This document shows, piece after piece, positions 1 through 12,400 of a DNA stretch of 64,000 bases. A model generated the notes under the pieces. That model was not told where the DNA came from. It was given only the letters and a program-made list of their open reading frames with translations, and made no database searches. The number at the start of each line of letters is the position of its first letter. The stretch's first letter is position 1. Source of the stretch: Tupaia tana (taxonomy: Eukaryota; Chordata; Mammalia; Scandentia; Tupaiidae); NCBI GenBank assembly GCA_026018925.1, contig JAKSZU010000323.1, positions 1 through 64,000 on the forward strand, written 5' to 3'. The translations under genes and the position numbers were made by a program.

Positions 1-1255
1 CAGGCAGGAGTGTTGAGCCATTCTCTGAGAAGATTCCAGATGGATACTGGGAATTAGATATTTCAGGCACAGGAGAAATGAAGATTTTCTCCTCATAATT
101 CAGCCTCCAGCAAGCAAAGCTAGTGTGGTAGGGAGCCCCTCTGGCCTTCTATTACTGTCTCTGTGTCTCTGAGGTCTCTGTCTCTCTCTGCTCCAGTCTC
201 CTCATTTTTTTTTTTGGTAGTTTTTTCCTTTTTACGATTTTTTGAAAGGTAGAATTTCTCTCTGGCTCTCAGCTCCATATGTTGTTTTGTTAATAAGCAC
301 TTCTGCTCCTTTCTCCCAGGCAGGAGAGTTGAGCCATTCTCTGAGAAGATTCCACATGGATACTGGGAACTAGATATTTCAGGCACAGGAGAAGTGAAGA
401 TTTTCTACTCATAATTCAGCCTCCAGCAAGCAAAGCTTGTGTGGTAGGGAGCCCCTGTGGCCTTCTATCCCTCTCTCTGTGTCTCTGAGGCCTCTGTCTC
501 TCTCTGCTCCTGTCTCCTCATTTTTTTTTTGGTAATTTTTCCTTTTTACGATTTTTTTAAAGGTAGAATTTCTCTCTGGCTCTCAGCTCCATCTTTTGTT
601 TTGTTAATAAGCACTTCTGCTCCTTTCTCCCAGGCAGGAGAGTTGAGCCATTCTCTGAGAAGATTCCACATGGATACTGGGAGCTAGATATTTCAGGCAC
701 AGGAGAAATGAAGATTTTCTACTCATAATTCAGCCTCCAGCAAGCAAAGCTAGTGTGGTAGGGGGACCCTCTGGCCTTCTATCCCTGTCTCTGTGTCTCT
801 GAGGTCTCTGTCTCTCTCTGCTCCTGTCTCCTCATATTTTTTTGGTAATTTTTCTTTTTTTCCGATTTTTTTAAAGGTAGAATTTCTCTCTGGCTCTCAG
901 CTCCATCTTTTGTTTTGTTAATAAGCCCTTCTGCTCCTTTCTCCCAGGCAGGAGAGTTGAGCCATTCTCTGAGAAGATTCCACATGGATACTGGGAACTA
1001 GATATTTCAGGCACAGGAGAAATGAAGATTTTCTACTCATAATTCTCCCTCCAGCAAGCAAAGCTAGTGTGGTAGAGAGCCCCTGTGGCCTTCTATCCCT
1101 GTCTCTGTCTCTGAGGTCTCTGTCTCCCTCTGCTCCTGTCTTCTCTATTTTTTTTGGTAATTTTTCCTTTTTACGATTTTTTTAAAGGTAAAATTTCTCT
1201 GTGGCTCTCAGCTCCATCTTTTGTTTTGTTAATAAGCCCTTCTGCTCCTTTCTCC
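1..1255 (+). repeat. Units 1-4: displaced copy of the 24.07-25.3 kb monomers
   Basis: Monomers start at 1, 317, 631 and 945. Unit 1 opens with the GAGTGTTGAGCC, CCAGATGG and GGGAATTAG variants also found at 24068. Units 2 and 3 match those at 24382 and 24696, including GAGGCCTCTG and GGGAGCTAG. The second half of unit 4 matches unit 92 (28147), sharing AATTCTCCCT, TAGAGAGCCCC, the shortened GTCTCTGTCTCTG and TCTTCTCT. The offset is about 24065 bp for units 1-3. The switch to the 13-monomer HOR happens inside the next unit, near 1440, where CTCCGGTCTCC appears. Confidence 0.85.
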
Positions 1256-4200
1256 CAGGCAGGAGAGTTGAGCCATTCTCTGAGAAGATTCCACATGGAT
1301 ACTGGGAACTAGATATTTCAGGCACAGGAGAAATGAAGATTTTCTACTCATAATTCAGCCTCCAGCAAGCAAAGCTAGTGTGGTAGCGAGCCCCTTTGGC
1401 CTTCTATCCCTGTCTCTGTGTCTCTGAGGTCTCTGTCTCTCTCTGCTCCGGTCTCCTCATTATTTTTTGGGTAATTTTTCCTTTTTACGATTTTTTGAAA
1501 GGTAGAATTTCTCTCTGGCTCTCAGCTCCATCTTTTGTTTTGTTAATAAGCCCTTCTGCTCCTTCCTCCCAGGCAGGAGAGTTGAGCCATTCTCTGAGAA
1601 GATTCCACATGGATACTGGGAACTAGATATTTCAGGCACAGGAGAAATGAAGATTTTCAACTCATAATTCAGCCTCCAGAAAGCAAAGCTAGTGTGGTAG
1701 GGAGGCCCTCTGGCCTTCTATCCCTGTCTCTGTGTCTCTGAGGTCTCTGTCTCTCTCTGCTCCTGTCTCCTCATTTTTTTTTTGGTAATTTTTCCTTTTT
1801 ACGATTTTTTGAAAGGTAGAATTTCTCACTGGCTCTCAGGTCCATCTTTTGTTTTGTTAATAAGCCCTTCTGCTCCTTTCTCCCAGGCAGGAGAGTTGAG
1901 CCATTCTCTGAGAAGATTCCACATGGATACTGGGAACTAGATATTTCAGGCACAGGAGAAATGAAGATTTTCTACTCATAATTCAGCCTCCAGCAAGCAA
2001 AACTAGTGTGGTAGGGAGCCCCTCTGGACTTCTATCACTGTCTCTGTGTCTCTGAGGTCTCTGTCTCTCTCTGCTCCTTTCTCCTCATTTTTTTTTGGTA
2101 ATTTTTCCTTTTTACGATTTTTTGAAAGGTAGAATTTCTCTCTGGCTCTCAGCTCCATCTTTTGTTTTGTTAATAATCCCTTCTGCTCCTTTCTCCCAGG
2201 CAGGAGAGTTGAGCCATTCTCTGAGAAGATTCCACATGGATACTGGGAACTAGATATTTTAGGCACCGGAGAAATGAAGATTTTCTACTCATAATTCAGC
2301 CTCCAACAAGCAAAGCTAGTGTGGTAGGGAGCCCCTCTGGCCTTCTATCCCTGTCTCTGTGTCTCTGAGGTCTCTGTCTCTCTCTGCTCCTGTCTCCTCA
2401 TATTTTTTTGGTAATTTTTACTTTTTACGATTTTTTCAAGTGTAGAATTTCTCTCTGGCTCTCAGCTCCGTCTTTTCTTTTGTTAATAAGCCCTTCTGCT
2501 CCTTTCTCACAGGCAGGAGAGTTGAGCCATTCTCTGAGAAGATTCCACATGGATACTGGGAACTAGATATTTCAGGCACAGGAGAAATGAAGATTTTCTA
2601 CTCATAATTCAGCCTCCAGCAAGCAAAGCTAGTGTGGTAGGGAGCCCCTGTGGCCTTCTATCCCTGTCTCTGTGTCTCTGACGTCTCTGTCTCTCTCTGC
2701 TCCTGTCTCCTCATTTTTTTTTGGTAATTTTTCATTTTTACGATTTTTTTAAAGGTAGAATTTCTCTCTGGCTCTCAGCTCCATCTTTTGCTTTGTTATT
2801 AAGCCCTTCTCCTCCTTTCTCCCAGGCAGGAGAGTTGAGCCATTCTCTGAGAAGTTTCCACATGGATACTGGGAACTTGATATTTCAGGCACAGGAGAAA
2901 TGAAGATTTTCTACTCATAATTCAGCCTCCAGCAAGCAAAGCTAGTGTGGTAGGGAGCCCCTCTGGCCTTCTGTCCCTGTCTCTGTGTCTCTGAGGTCTC
3001 TGTCTCTCTCTGCTCCAGTCTCCTCATTTTTTTTGGTAATTTTTCCTTTTTACGATTTTTTTAAAGGTAGAATTTCTCTCTGGCTCTCAGCTCCATATTT
3101 TGTTTTGTTAATAAGCCCTTCTGCTCCTTTCTCCCAGGCAGGAGAGTTGAGCCATTCTCTGAGAAGATTCCACATGGATACTGGGACATAGATATTTCAG
3201 GAACAGGAGAAATCAAAATTTTCTACTCATAATTCAGCCTCCAGCAAGCAAAGCTAGTGTTGTAGGGAGCCCCTCTGTCCTTCTATTACTGTCTCTGTGT
3301 CTCTGAGGTCTCTGTCTCTCTCTGCTCCTGTCTCCTCATATTTTTTTGGTAATTTTTCCTTTTTACGATATTTTGAAAGGTAGAATTACTCTCTGGCTCT
3401 CACCTCCATGTTTTGTTTTGTTAATAAGCCCTTCTGCTCCTTTCTCCCAGGCAGGAGAGTTGAGCCATTCTCTGAGAAGATTCCACATGGATACTGGAAC
3501 TAGATATTTCAGGCACAGGAAAAATGAAGATTTTCTACTCATAATTCAGCCTCCAGCAAGCAAAGCTAGTGTGGTAGGGAGCCCCTCTGGCCTTCTATTC
3601 CTGTCTCTGTGTCTTTGAGGTCTCTGTCTCTCTCTGCTCCGGTCTCCTCATTATTTTTTTGGTAATTTTTCCTTTTTACGATTTTTTGAAAGGTAGAATT
3701 TCTCTCTGGCTCTCAGCTCCATCTTTTGTTTTGTTAATAAGCCCTTCTGCTCCTTTCTCCCAGGCAGGAGAGTTGAGCCATTCTCTGAGAAGATTCCACA
3801 TGGATACTGGGAACTAGATATTTCAGGCACAGGAGAAATGAAGATTTTCAAGTCATAATTCAGCCTCCAGAAAGCAAAGCTAGTGTGGTAGGGAGCCCCT
3901 CTGGCCTTCTATCCCTGTCTCTGTGTCTCTGAGGTCTCTGTCTCTCTCTGCTCCTGTCTCCTCATTTTTTTTTTTGGTAATTTTTCCTTTTTACGATTTT
4001 TTGAAAGGTAGAATTTCTCACTGGCTCTCAGGTCCATCTTTTGTTTTGTTAATAAGCCCTTCTGCCCCTTTCTCCCAGGCAGGAGAGTTGAGCCATTCTC
4101 TGAGAAGATTCCACATGGATAATGGGAACTAGATATTTCAGGCACAGGAGAAATGAAGATTTTCTACTCATAATTCAGCCTCCAGCAATCAAAGCTAGTG

Positions 4201-5329
4201 TGGTAGGGAGCCCCTCTGGCCTTCTATCCCTGTCCCTGTGTCTCTGAGGTCTCTGTCTCTCTCTGATCCTGTCTCCTCATTTTTTTTTGGTAATTTTTCC
4301 TTTTTACGATTTTTTGAAAGGTAGAATTTCTCTCTGGCTCTCAGCTCCATCTTTTGTTTTGTTAATAAGCCCTTCTGCTCCTTTCTCCCAGGCAGGAGAG
4401 TTGAGCCATTCTCTGAGAAGATTCCACATGGATACTGGGAACTAGATATTTCAGGCACAGGAGAAATGAAGATTTTCTACTCATAATTCAGCCTCCAACA
4501 AGCAAAGCTAGTGTGGTAGGGAGCCCCTCTGGCCTTCTATCCCTGTCTCTGTGTCTCTGAGGTCTCTGTCTCTCTCTGCTCCTGTCTCCTCATATTTTTT
4601 TGGTAATTTTTCCTTTTTACGATTTTTTCAAGTGTAGAATTTCTCTCTGGCTATCAGCTCCATCTTTTCTTTTGTTAATAAGCCCTTCTGCTCCTTTCTC
4701 ACAGGCAGGACAGTTGAGCCATTCTCTCAGAAGATTCCACATGGATACTGGGAAGTAGATATTTCAGGCACAGGGGAAATGAAGATTTTCTAGTCATAAT
4801 TCAGCCTCCAGCAAGCAAAGCTAGTGTGGTAGGGAGCCCCTGTGGCCTTCTATCCCTGTCTCTGTGTCTCTGACGTCTCTGTCTCTCTCTGCTCCTGTCT
4901 CCTCATATCTTTTTTGGTCATTTTTCCTTTTTACGATTTTTTTAAAGGTAGAATTTCTCTCTGGCTCTCACCTCCATCTTTTCTTTTGTTAATAAGCCCT
5001 TCTGCTCCTTTCTCCCAGGCAGGAGGGTTGAGCCATTCTCTGAGAAGCTTCCACATGGATACTGGGAACTAGATATTTCAGGCACAGGAGAAATGCAGAT
5101 TTTCTACTCATAATTCAGCCTCCAGCAAGCAAAGCTAGTGTGGTAGGGAGCCCCTCTGGCCTTCTATCCCTGTCTCTGTGTCTCTGAGTTCTCTGTCTCT
5201 CTCTGCTCCTGTCTCCTCATTTTCTTTTTGGTAATTTTTCCTTTTTACGATTTTTTTAAAGGTAGAATTACTCTCTGGCTCTCAGCTCCATCTTTTGCTT
5301 TGTTAATAAGCCATTATGCTCCTTTCTCC
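1256..5329 (+). repeat. 13-monomer HOR, copy 1
   Basis: Thirteen units start at 1256, 1570, 1884, 2197, 2510, 2823, 3135, 3448, 3761, 4076, 4389, 4702 and 5016, for a total of 4074 bp. Diagnostic variants include GGGACATAG with GAGAAATCAAAATT (unit at 3135), the one-base-short GATACTGGAACTAG (3448), GTGTAGAATT with CTCACAGG (2510, 4702) and GAGGGTTGAGCC with GAAGCTTCC (5016). The first ~185 bp of the first unit belong to the preceding block. Copy 1 differs from copy 2 by only scattered substitutions, such as TAATAATCCC near 2171 and CTTCTGTCCC near 2970. Confidence 0.93.
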
Positions 5330-8300
5330 CAGGCAGGAGTGTTGAGCCATTCTCTGAGAATATTCCACATGGATACTTGGAAGTAGATATTTCAGGCACA
5401 GGAGAAATGAAGATTTTCTACTCATAATTCAGCCTCCAGCAAGCAAAGCTAGTGTGGTAGGGAGCCCCTCTGGCCTTCTATCCCTGTCTCTGTGTCTCTG
5501 AGGTCTCTGTCTCTCTCTGCTCCGGTCTCCTCATTATTTTTTGGGTAATTTTTCCTTTTTACGAATTTTTGAAAGGTAGAATTTCTCTCTGGCTCTCAGC
5601 TCCATCTTTGGTTTTGTTAATAAGCCCTTCTGCTCCTTCCTCCCAGGCAGGAGAGTTGAGCCATTCTCTGAGAAGATTCCACATGTATACTGGGAACTAG
5701 ATATTTCAGGCACAGGAGAAATGAAGATTTTCAACTCATAATTCAGCCTCCAGAAAGCAAAGCTAGTGTGGTAGGGAGCCCCTCTGGCCTTCTATCCCTG
5801 TCTCTGTGTCTCTGAGGTCTCTGTCTCTCTCTGCTCCTGTCTCCTCATTTTTTTTTTGGTAATTTTTCCTTTTTACGATTTTTTGAAAGGTAGAATTTCT
5901 CACTGGCTCTCAGGTCCATCTTTTGTTTTGTTAATAAGCCCTTCTGCTCCTTTCTCCCAGGCAGGAGAGTTGAGCCATTCTCTGAGAAGATTCCACATGG
6001 ATACTGGGAACTAGATATTTCAGGCACAGGAGAAATGAAGATTTTCTACTCATAATTCAGCCTCCAGCAAGCAAAGCTAGTGTGGTAGGGAGCCCCTCTG
6101 GACTTCTATCCCTGTCTCTGTGTCTCTGAGGTCTCTGTCTCTCTCTGCTCCTGTCTCCTCATTTTTTTTTTGGTAATTTTTCCTTTTTACGATTTTTTGA
6201 AAGGTAAAATTTCTCTCTGGCTCTCAGCTCCATCTTTTGTTTTGTTAATAAGCCCTTCTGCTCCTTTCTCCCAGGCAGGAGAGTTGAGCCATTCTCTGAG
6301 AAGTTTCCACATGGATACTGGGAACTAGATATTTTAGGCACCGGAGAAATGAAGATTTTCTACTCATAATTCAGCCTCCAACAAGCAAAGCTAGTGTGGT
6401 AGGGAGCCCCTCTGGCCTTCTATCCCTGTCTCTGTGTCTCTGAGGTCTCTGTCTCTCTCTGCTCCTGTCTCCTCATATTTTTTTGGTAATTTTTACTTTT
6501 TACGATTTTTTCAAGTGTAGAATTTCTCTCTGGCTCTCAGCTCCGTCTTTTCTTTTGTTAATAAGCCCTTCTGCTCCTTTCTCACAGGCAGGAGAGTTGA
6601 GCCATTCTCTGAGAAGATTCCACATGGATACTGGGAACTAGATATTTCAGGCACAGGAGAAATGAAGATTTTCTACTCATAATTCAGCCTCCAGCAAGCA
6701 AAGCTAGTGTGGTAGGGAGCCCCTGTGGCCTTCTATCCCTGTCTCTGTGTCTCTGACGTCTCTGTCTCTCTCTGCTCCTGTCTCCTCATTTTTTTTTGGT
6801 AATTTTTCATTTTTACGATTTTTTTAAAGGTAGAATTTCTCTCTGGCTCTCAGCTCCATCTTTTGCTTTGTTATTAAGCCCTTCTCCTCCTTTCTCCCAG
6901 GCAGGAGAGTTGAGCCATTCTCTGAGAAGTTTCCACATGGATACTGGGAACTTGATATTTCAGGCACAGGAGAAATGAAGATTTTCTACTCATAATTCAG
7001 CCTCCAGCAAGCAAAGCTAGTGTGGTAGGGAGCCCCTCTGGCCTTCTATCCCTGTCTCTGTGTCTCTGAGGTCTCTGTCTCTCTCTGCTCCAGTCTCCTC
7101 ATTTTTTTTGGTAATTTTTCCTTTTTACGATTTTTTTAAAGGTAGAATTTCTCTCTGGCTCTCAGCTCCATATTTTGTTTTGTTAATAAGCCCTTCTGCT
7201 CCTTTCTCCCAGGCAGGAGAGTTGAGCCATTCTCTGAGAAGATTCCACATGGATACTGGGACATAGATATTTCAGGAACAGGAGAAATCAAAATTTTCTA
7301 CTCATAATTCAGCCTCCAGCAAGCAAAGCTAGTGTTGTAGGGAGCCCCTCTGTCCTTCTATTACTGTCTCTGTGTCTCTGAGGTCTCTGTCTCTCTCTGC
7401 TCCTGTCTCCTCATATTTTTTTGGTAATTTTTCCTTTTTACGATATTTTGAAAGGTAGAATTACTCTCTGGCTCTCACCTCCATGTTTTGTTTTGTTAAT
7501 AAGCCCTTCTGCTCCTTTCTCCCAGGCAGGAGAGTTGAGCCATTCTCTGAGAAGATTCCACATGGATACTGGAACTAGATATTTCAGGCACAGGAAAAAT
7601 GAAGATTTTCTACTCATAATTCAGCCTCCAGCAAGCAAAGCTAGTGTGGTAGGGAGCCCCTCTGGCCTTCTATTCCTGTCTCTGTGTCTTTGAGGTCTCT
7701 GTCTCTCTCTGCTCCGGTCTCCTCATTATTTTTTTGGTAATTTTTCCTTTTTACGATTTTTTGAAAGGTAGAATTTCTCTCTGGCTCTCAGCTCCATCTT
7801 TTGTTTTGTTAATAAGCCCTTCTGCTCCTTTCTCCCAGGCAGGAGAGTTGAGCCATTCTCTGAGAAGATTCCACATGGATACTGGGAACTAGATATTTCA
7901 GGCACAGGAGAAATGAAGATTTTCAAGTCATAATTCAGCCTCCAGAAAGCAAAGCTAGTGTGGTAGGGAGCCCCTCTGGCCTTCTATCCCTGTCTCTGTG
8001 TCTCTGAGGTCTCTGTCTCTCTCTGCTCCTGTCTCCTCATTTTTTTTTTGGTAATTTTTCCTTTTTACGATTTTTTGAAAGGTAGAATTTCTCACTGGCT
8101 CTCAGGTCCATCTTTTGTTTTGTTAATAAGCCCTTCTGCCCCTTTCTCCCAGGCAGGAGAGTTGAGCCATTCTCTGAGAAGATTCCACATGGATAATGGG
8201 AACTAGATATTTCAGGCACAGGAGAAATGAAGATTTTCTACTCATAATTCAGCCTCCAGCAATCAAAGCTAGTGTGGTAGGGAGCCCCTCTGGCCTTCTA

Positions 8301-9403
8301 TCCCTGTCCCTGTGTCTCTGAGGTCTCTGTCTCTCTCTGATCCTGTCTCCTCATTTTTTTTTGGTAATTTTTCCTTTTTACGATTTTTTGAAAGGTAGAA
8401 TTTCTCTCTGGCTCTCAGCTCCATCTTTTGTTTTGTTAATAAGCCCTTCTGCTCCTTTCTCCCAGGCAGGAGAGTTGAGCCATTCTCTGAGAAGATTCCA
8501 CATGGATACTGGGAACTAGATATTTCAGGCACAGGAGAAATGAAGATTTTCTACTCATAATTCAGCCTCCAACAAGCAAAGCTAGTGTGGTAGGGAGCCC
8601 CTCTGGCCTTCTATCCCTGTCTCTGTGTCTCTGAGGTCTCTGTCTCTCTCTGCTCCTGTCTCCTCATATTTTTTTGGTAATTTTTCCTTTTTACGATTTT
8701 TTCAAGTGTAGAATTTCTCTCTGGCTATCAGCTCCATCTTTTCTTTTGTTAATAAGCCCTTCTGCTCCTTTCTCACAGGCAGGACAGTTGAGCCATTCTC
8801 TCAGAAGATTCCACATGGATACTGGGAAGTAGATATTTCAGGCACAGGGGAAATGAAGATTTTCTAGTCATAATTCAGCCTCCAGCAAGCAAAGCTAGTG
8901 TGGTAGGGAGCCCCTGTGGCCTTCTATCCCTGTCTCTGTGTCTCTGACGTCTCTGTCTCTCTCTGCTCCTGTCTCCTCATATCTTTTTTGGTCATTTTTC
9001 CTTTTTACGATTTTTTTAAAGGTAGAATTTCTCTCTGGCTCTCACCTCCATCTTTTCTTTTGTTAATAAGCCCTTCTGCTCCTTTCTCCCAGGCAGGAGG
9101 GTTGAGCCATTCTCTGAGAAGCTTCCACATGGATACTGGGAACTAGATATTTCAGGCACAGGAGAAATGCAGATTTTCTACTCATAATTCAGCCTCCAGC
9201 AAGCAAAGCTAGTGTGGTAGGGAGCCCCTCTGGCCTTCTATCCCTGTCTCTGTGTCTCTGAGTTCTCTGTCTCTCTCTGCTCCTGTCTCCTCATTTTCTT
9301 TTTGGTAATTTTTCCTTTTTACGATTTTTTTAAAGGTAGAATTACTCTCTGGCTCTCAGCTCCATCTTTTGCTTTGTTAATAAGCCATTATGCTCCTTTC
9401 TCC
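5330..9403 (+). repeat. 13-monomer HOR, copy 2
   Basis: Units start at 5330, 5644, 5958, 6272, 6585, 6898, 7210, 7523, 7836, 8150, 8463, 8776 and 9090, again totalling 4074 bp. The unit order and diagnostic variants of copy 1 recur at a 4074-4075 bp offset, for example GGGACATAG at the 7210 unit and GAAGCTTCC at the 9090 unit. The first unit carries GAGAATATTCC and ATACTTGGAAGTAG, which recur in the unit at 9404. The copies are far more alike than neighbouring monomers are within a copy, which is the hallmark of a higher-order repeat. Confidence 0.95.
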
Positions 9404-12400
9404 CAGGCAGGAGTGTTGAGCCATTCTCTGAGAATATTCCACATGGATACTTGGAAGTAGATATTTCAGGCACAGGAGAAATGAAGATTTTCTACTCATA
9501 ATTCAGCCTCCAGCAAGCAAAGCTAGTGTGGTAGGGAGCCCCTCTGGCCTTCTATCCCTGTCTCTGTGTCTCTGAGGTCTCTGTCTCTCTCTGCTCCGGT
9601 CTCCTCATTATTTTTTGGGTAATTTTTCCTTTTTACGAATTTTTGAAAGGTAGAATTTCTCTCTGGCTCTCAGCTCCATCTTTGGTTTTGTTAATAAGCC
9701 CTTCTGCTCCTTCCTCCCAGGCAGGAGAGTTGAGCCATTCTCTGAGAAGATTCCACATGGATACTGGGAACTAGATATTTCAGGCACAGGAGAAATGAAG
9801 ATTTTCAACTCATAATTCAGCCTCCAGAAAGCAAAGCTAGTGTGGTAGGGAGCCCCTCTGGCCTTCTATCCCTGTCTCTGTGTCTCTGAGGTCTCTGTCT
9901 CTCTCTGCTCCTGTCTCCTCATTTTTTTTTTGGTAATTTTTCCTTTTTACGATTTTTTGAAAGGTAGAATTTCTCACTGGCTCTCAGGTCCATCTTTTGT
10001 TTTGTTAATAAGCCCTTCTGCTCCTTTCTCCCAGGCAGGAGAGTTGAGCCATTCTCTGAGAAGATTCCACATGGATACTGGGAACTAGATATTTCAGGCA
10101 CAGGAGAAATGAAGATTTTCTACTCATAATTCAGCCTCCAGCAAGCAAAGCTAGTGTGGTAGGGAGCCCCTCTGGACTTCTATCCCTGTCTCTGTGTCTC
10201 TGAGGTCTCTGTCTCTCTCTGCTCCTGTCTCCTCATTTTTTTTTTGGTAATTTTTCCTTTTTACGATTTTTTGAAAGGTAGAATTTCTCTCTGGCTCTCA
10301 GCTCCATCTTTTGTTTTGTTAATAAGCCCTTCTGCTCCTTTCTCCCAGGCAGGAGAGTTGAGCCATTCTCTGAGAAGATTCCAAATGGATACTGGGAACT
10401 AGATATTTCAGGCACCGGAGAAATGAAGATTTTCTACTCATAATTCAGCCTCCAACAAGCAAAGCTAGTGTGGTAGGGAGCCCCTCTGGCCTTCTATCCC
10501 TGTCTCTGTGTCTCTGAGGTCTCTGTCTCTCTCTGCTCCTGTCTCCTCATATTTTTTTGGTAATTTTTACTTTTTACCATTTTTTCAAGTGTAGAATTTC
10601 TCTCTGGCTCTCAGCTCCGTCTTTTCTTTTGTTAATAAGCCCTTCTGCTCCTTTCTCACAGGCAGGAGAGTTGAGCCATTCTCTGAGAAGATTCCACATG
10701 GATACTGGGAACTAGATATTTCAGGCACAGGAGAAATGAAGATTTTCTACTCATAATTCAGCCTCCAGCAAGCAAAGCTAGTGTGGTAGGGAGCCCCTGT
10801 GGCCTTCTATCCCTGTCTCTGTGTCTCTGACGTCTCTGTCTCTCTCTGCTCCTGTCTCCTCATTTTTTTTTGGTAATTTTTCATTTTTACGATTTTTTTA
10901 AAGGTAGAATTTCTCTCTGGCTCTCAGCTCCATCTTTTGTTTTGTTAATAAGCCCTTCTGCTCCTTTCTCCCAGGCAGGAGAGTTGAGCCATTCTCTGAG
11001 AAGATTCCACATGGATACTGGGAACTAGATATTTCAGGCACAGGAGAAATGAAGATTTTCTCCTCATAATTCAGCCTCCAGCAAGCAAAGCTAGTGTGGT
11101 AGGGAGCCCCTCTGGCCTTCTATCCCTGTCTCTGTGTCTCTGAGGTCTCTGTCTCTCTCTGCTCCAGTCTCCTCATTTTTTTTTGGTAATTTTTCCTTTT
11201 TACGATTTTTTTAAAGGTAGAATTTCTCTCTGGCTCTCAGCTCCATATTTTGTTTTGTTAATAAGCCCTTCTGCTCCTTTCTCCCAGGCAGGAGAGTTGA
11301 GCCATTCTCTGAGAAGATTCCACATGGATACTGGGACATAGATATTTCAGGAACAGGAGAAATCAAAATTTTCTACTCATAATTCAGCCTCCAGCAAGCA
11401 AAGCTAGTGTTGTAGGGAGCCCCTCTGGCCTTCTATTACTGTCTCTGTGTCTCTGAGGTCTCTGTCTCTCTCTGCTCCTGTCTCCTCATATTTTTTTGGT
11501 AATTTTTCCTTTTTACGATATTTTGAAAGGTAGAATTACTCTCTGGCTCTCAGCTCCATGTTTTGTTTTGTTAATAAGCCCTTCTGCTCCTTTCTCCCAG
11601 GCAGGAGAGTTGAGCCATTCTCTGAGAAGATTCCACATGGATACTGGAACTAGATATTTCAGGCACAGGAGAAATGAAGATTTTCTACTCATAATTCAGC
11701 CTCCACCAAGCAAAGCTAGTGTGGTAGGGAGCCCCTCTGGCCTTCTATCCCTGTCTCTGTGTCTCTGAGTTCTCTGTCTCTCTCTGCTCCTGTCTCCTCA
11801 TTTTATTTTTGGTAATTTTTCATTTTTACGATTTTTTGAAAGGTAGAATTTCTCTCTGGCTCTCAGCTCCATGTTTTGTTTTGTTAATAAGCCCTTCTGC
11901 TCCTTTCTCCCAGGCAGGAGAGTTGAACCATTCTCTGAGAAGATTCCACATGGATACTGGGAACTAGATATTTCAGGCACAGGAGAAATGAAGATTTTCT
12001 ACTCATAATTCAGCCTCCAGCAAGCAAAGCTAGTGTGGTAGGGAGCCAATCTGGCCTTCTATTCCTGTCTCTGTGTCTTTGAGGTCTCTGTCTCTCTCCG
12101 CTCCGGTCTCCTCATTATTTTTTTGGTAATTTTTCCTTTTTACGATTTTTTGAAAGGTAGAATTTCTCTCTGGCTCTCAGCTCCATCTTTTGTTTTGTTA
12201 ATAAGCCCTTCTGCTCCTTTCTCCCAGGCAGGAGAGTTGAGCCATTCTCTGAGAAGATTCCACATGGATACTGGGAACTAGATATTTCAGGCACAGGAGA
12301 AATGAAGATTTTCAAGTCATAATTCAGCCTCCAGAAAGCAAAGCTAGTGTGGTAGGGAGCCCCTCTGGCCTTCTATCCCTGTCTCTGTGTCTCTGAGGTC

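Noticed and set aside
3346..3618. Hydrophobic + strand open frame (90 codons) resembling a small membrane protein, recurring across the array
   Set aside because: Phe, Leu and Ser runs are what T/C-rich DNA translates to. The frame usually ends at the TAG of GAACTAGAT, and extensions exist only where that TAG is mutated or one base is lost. It repeats because the monomer repeats.
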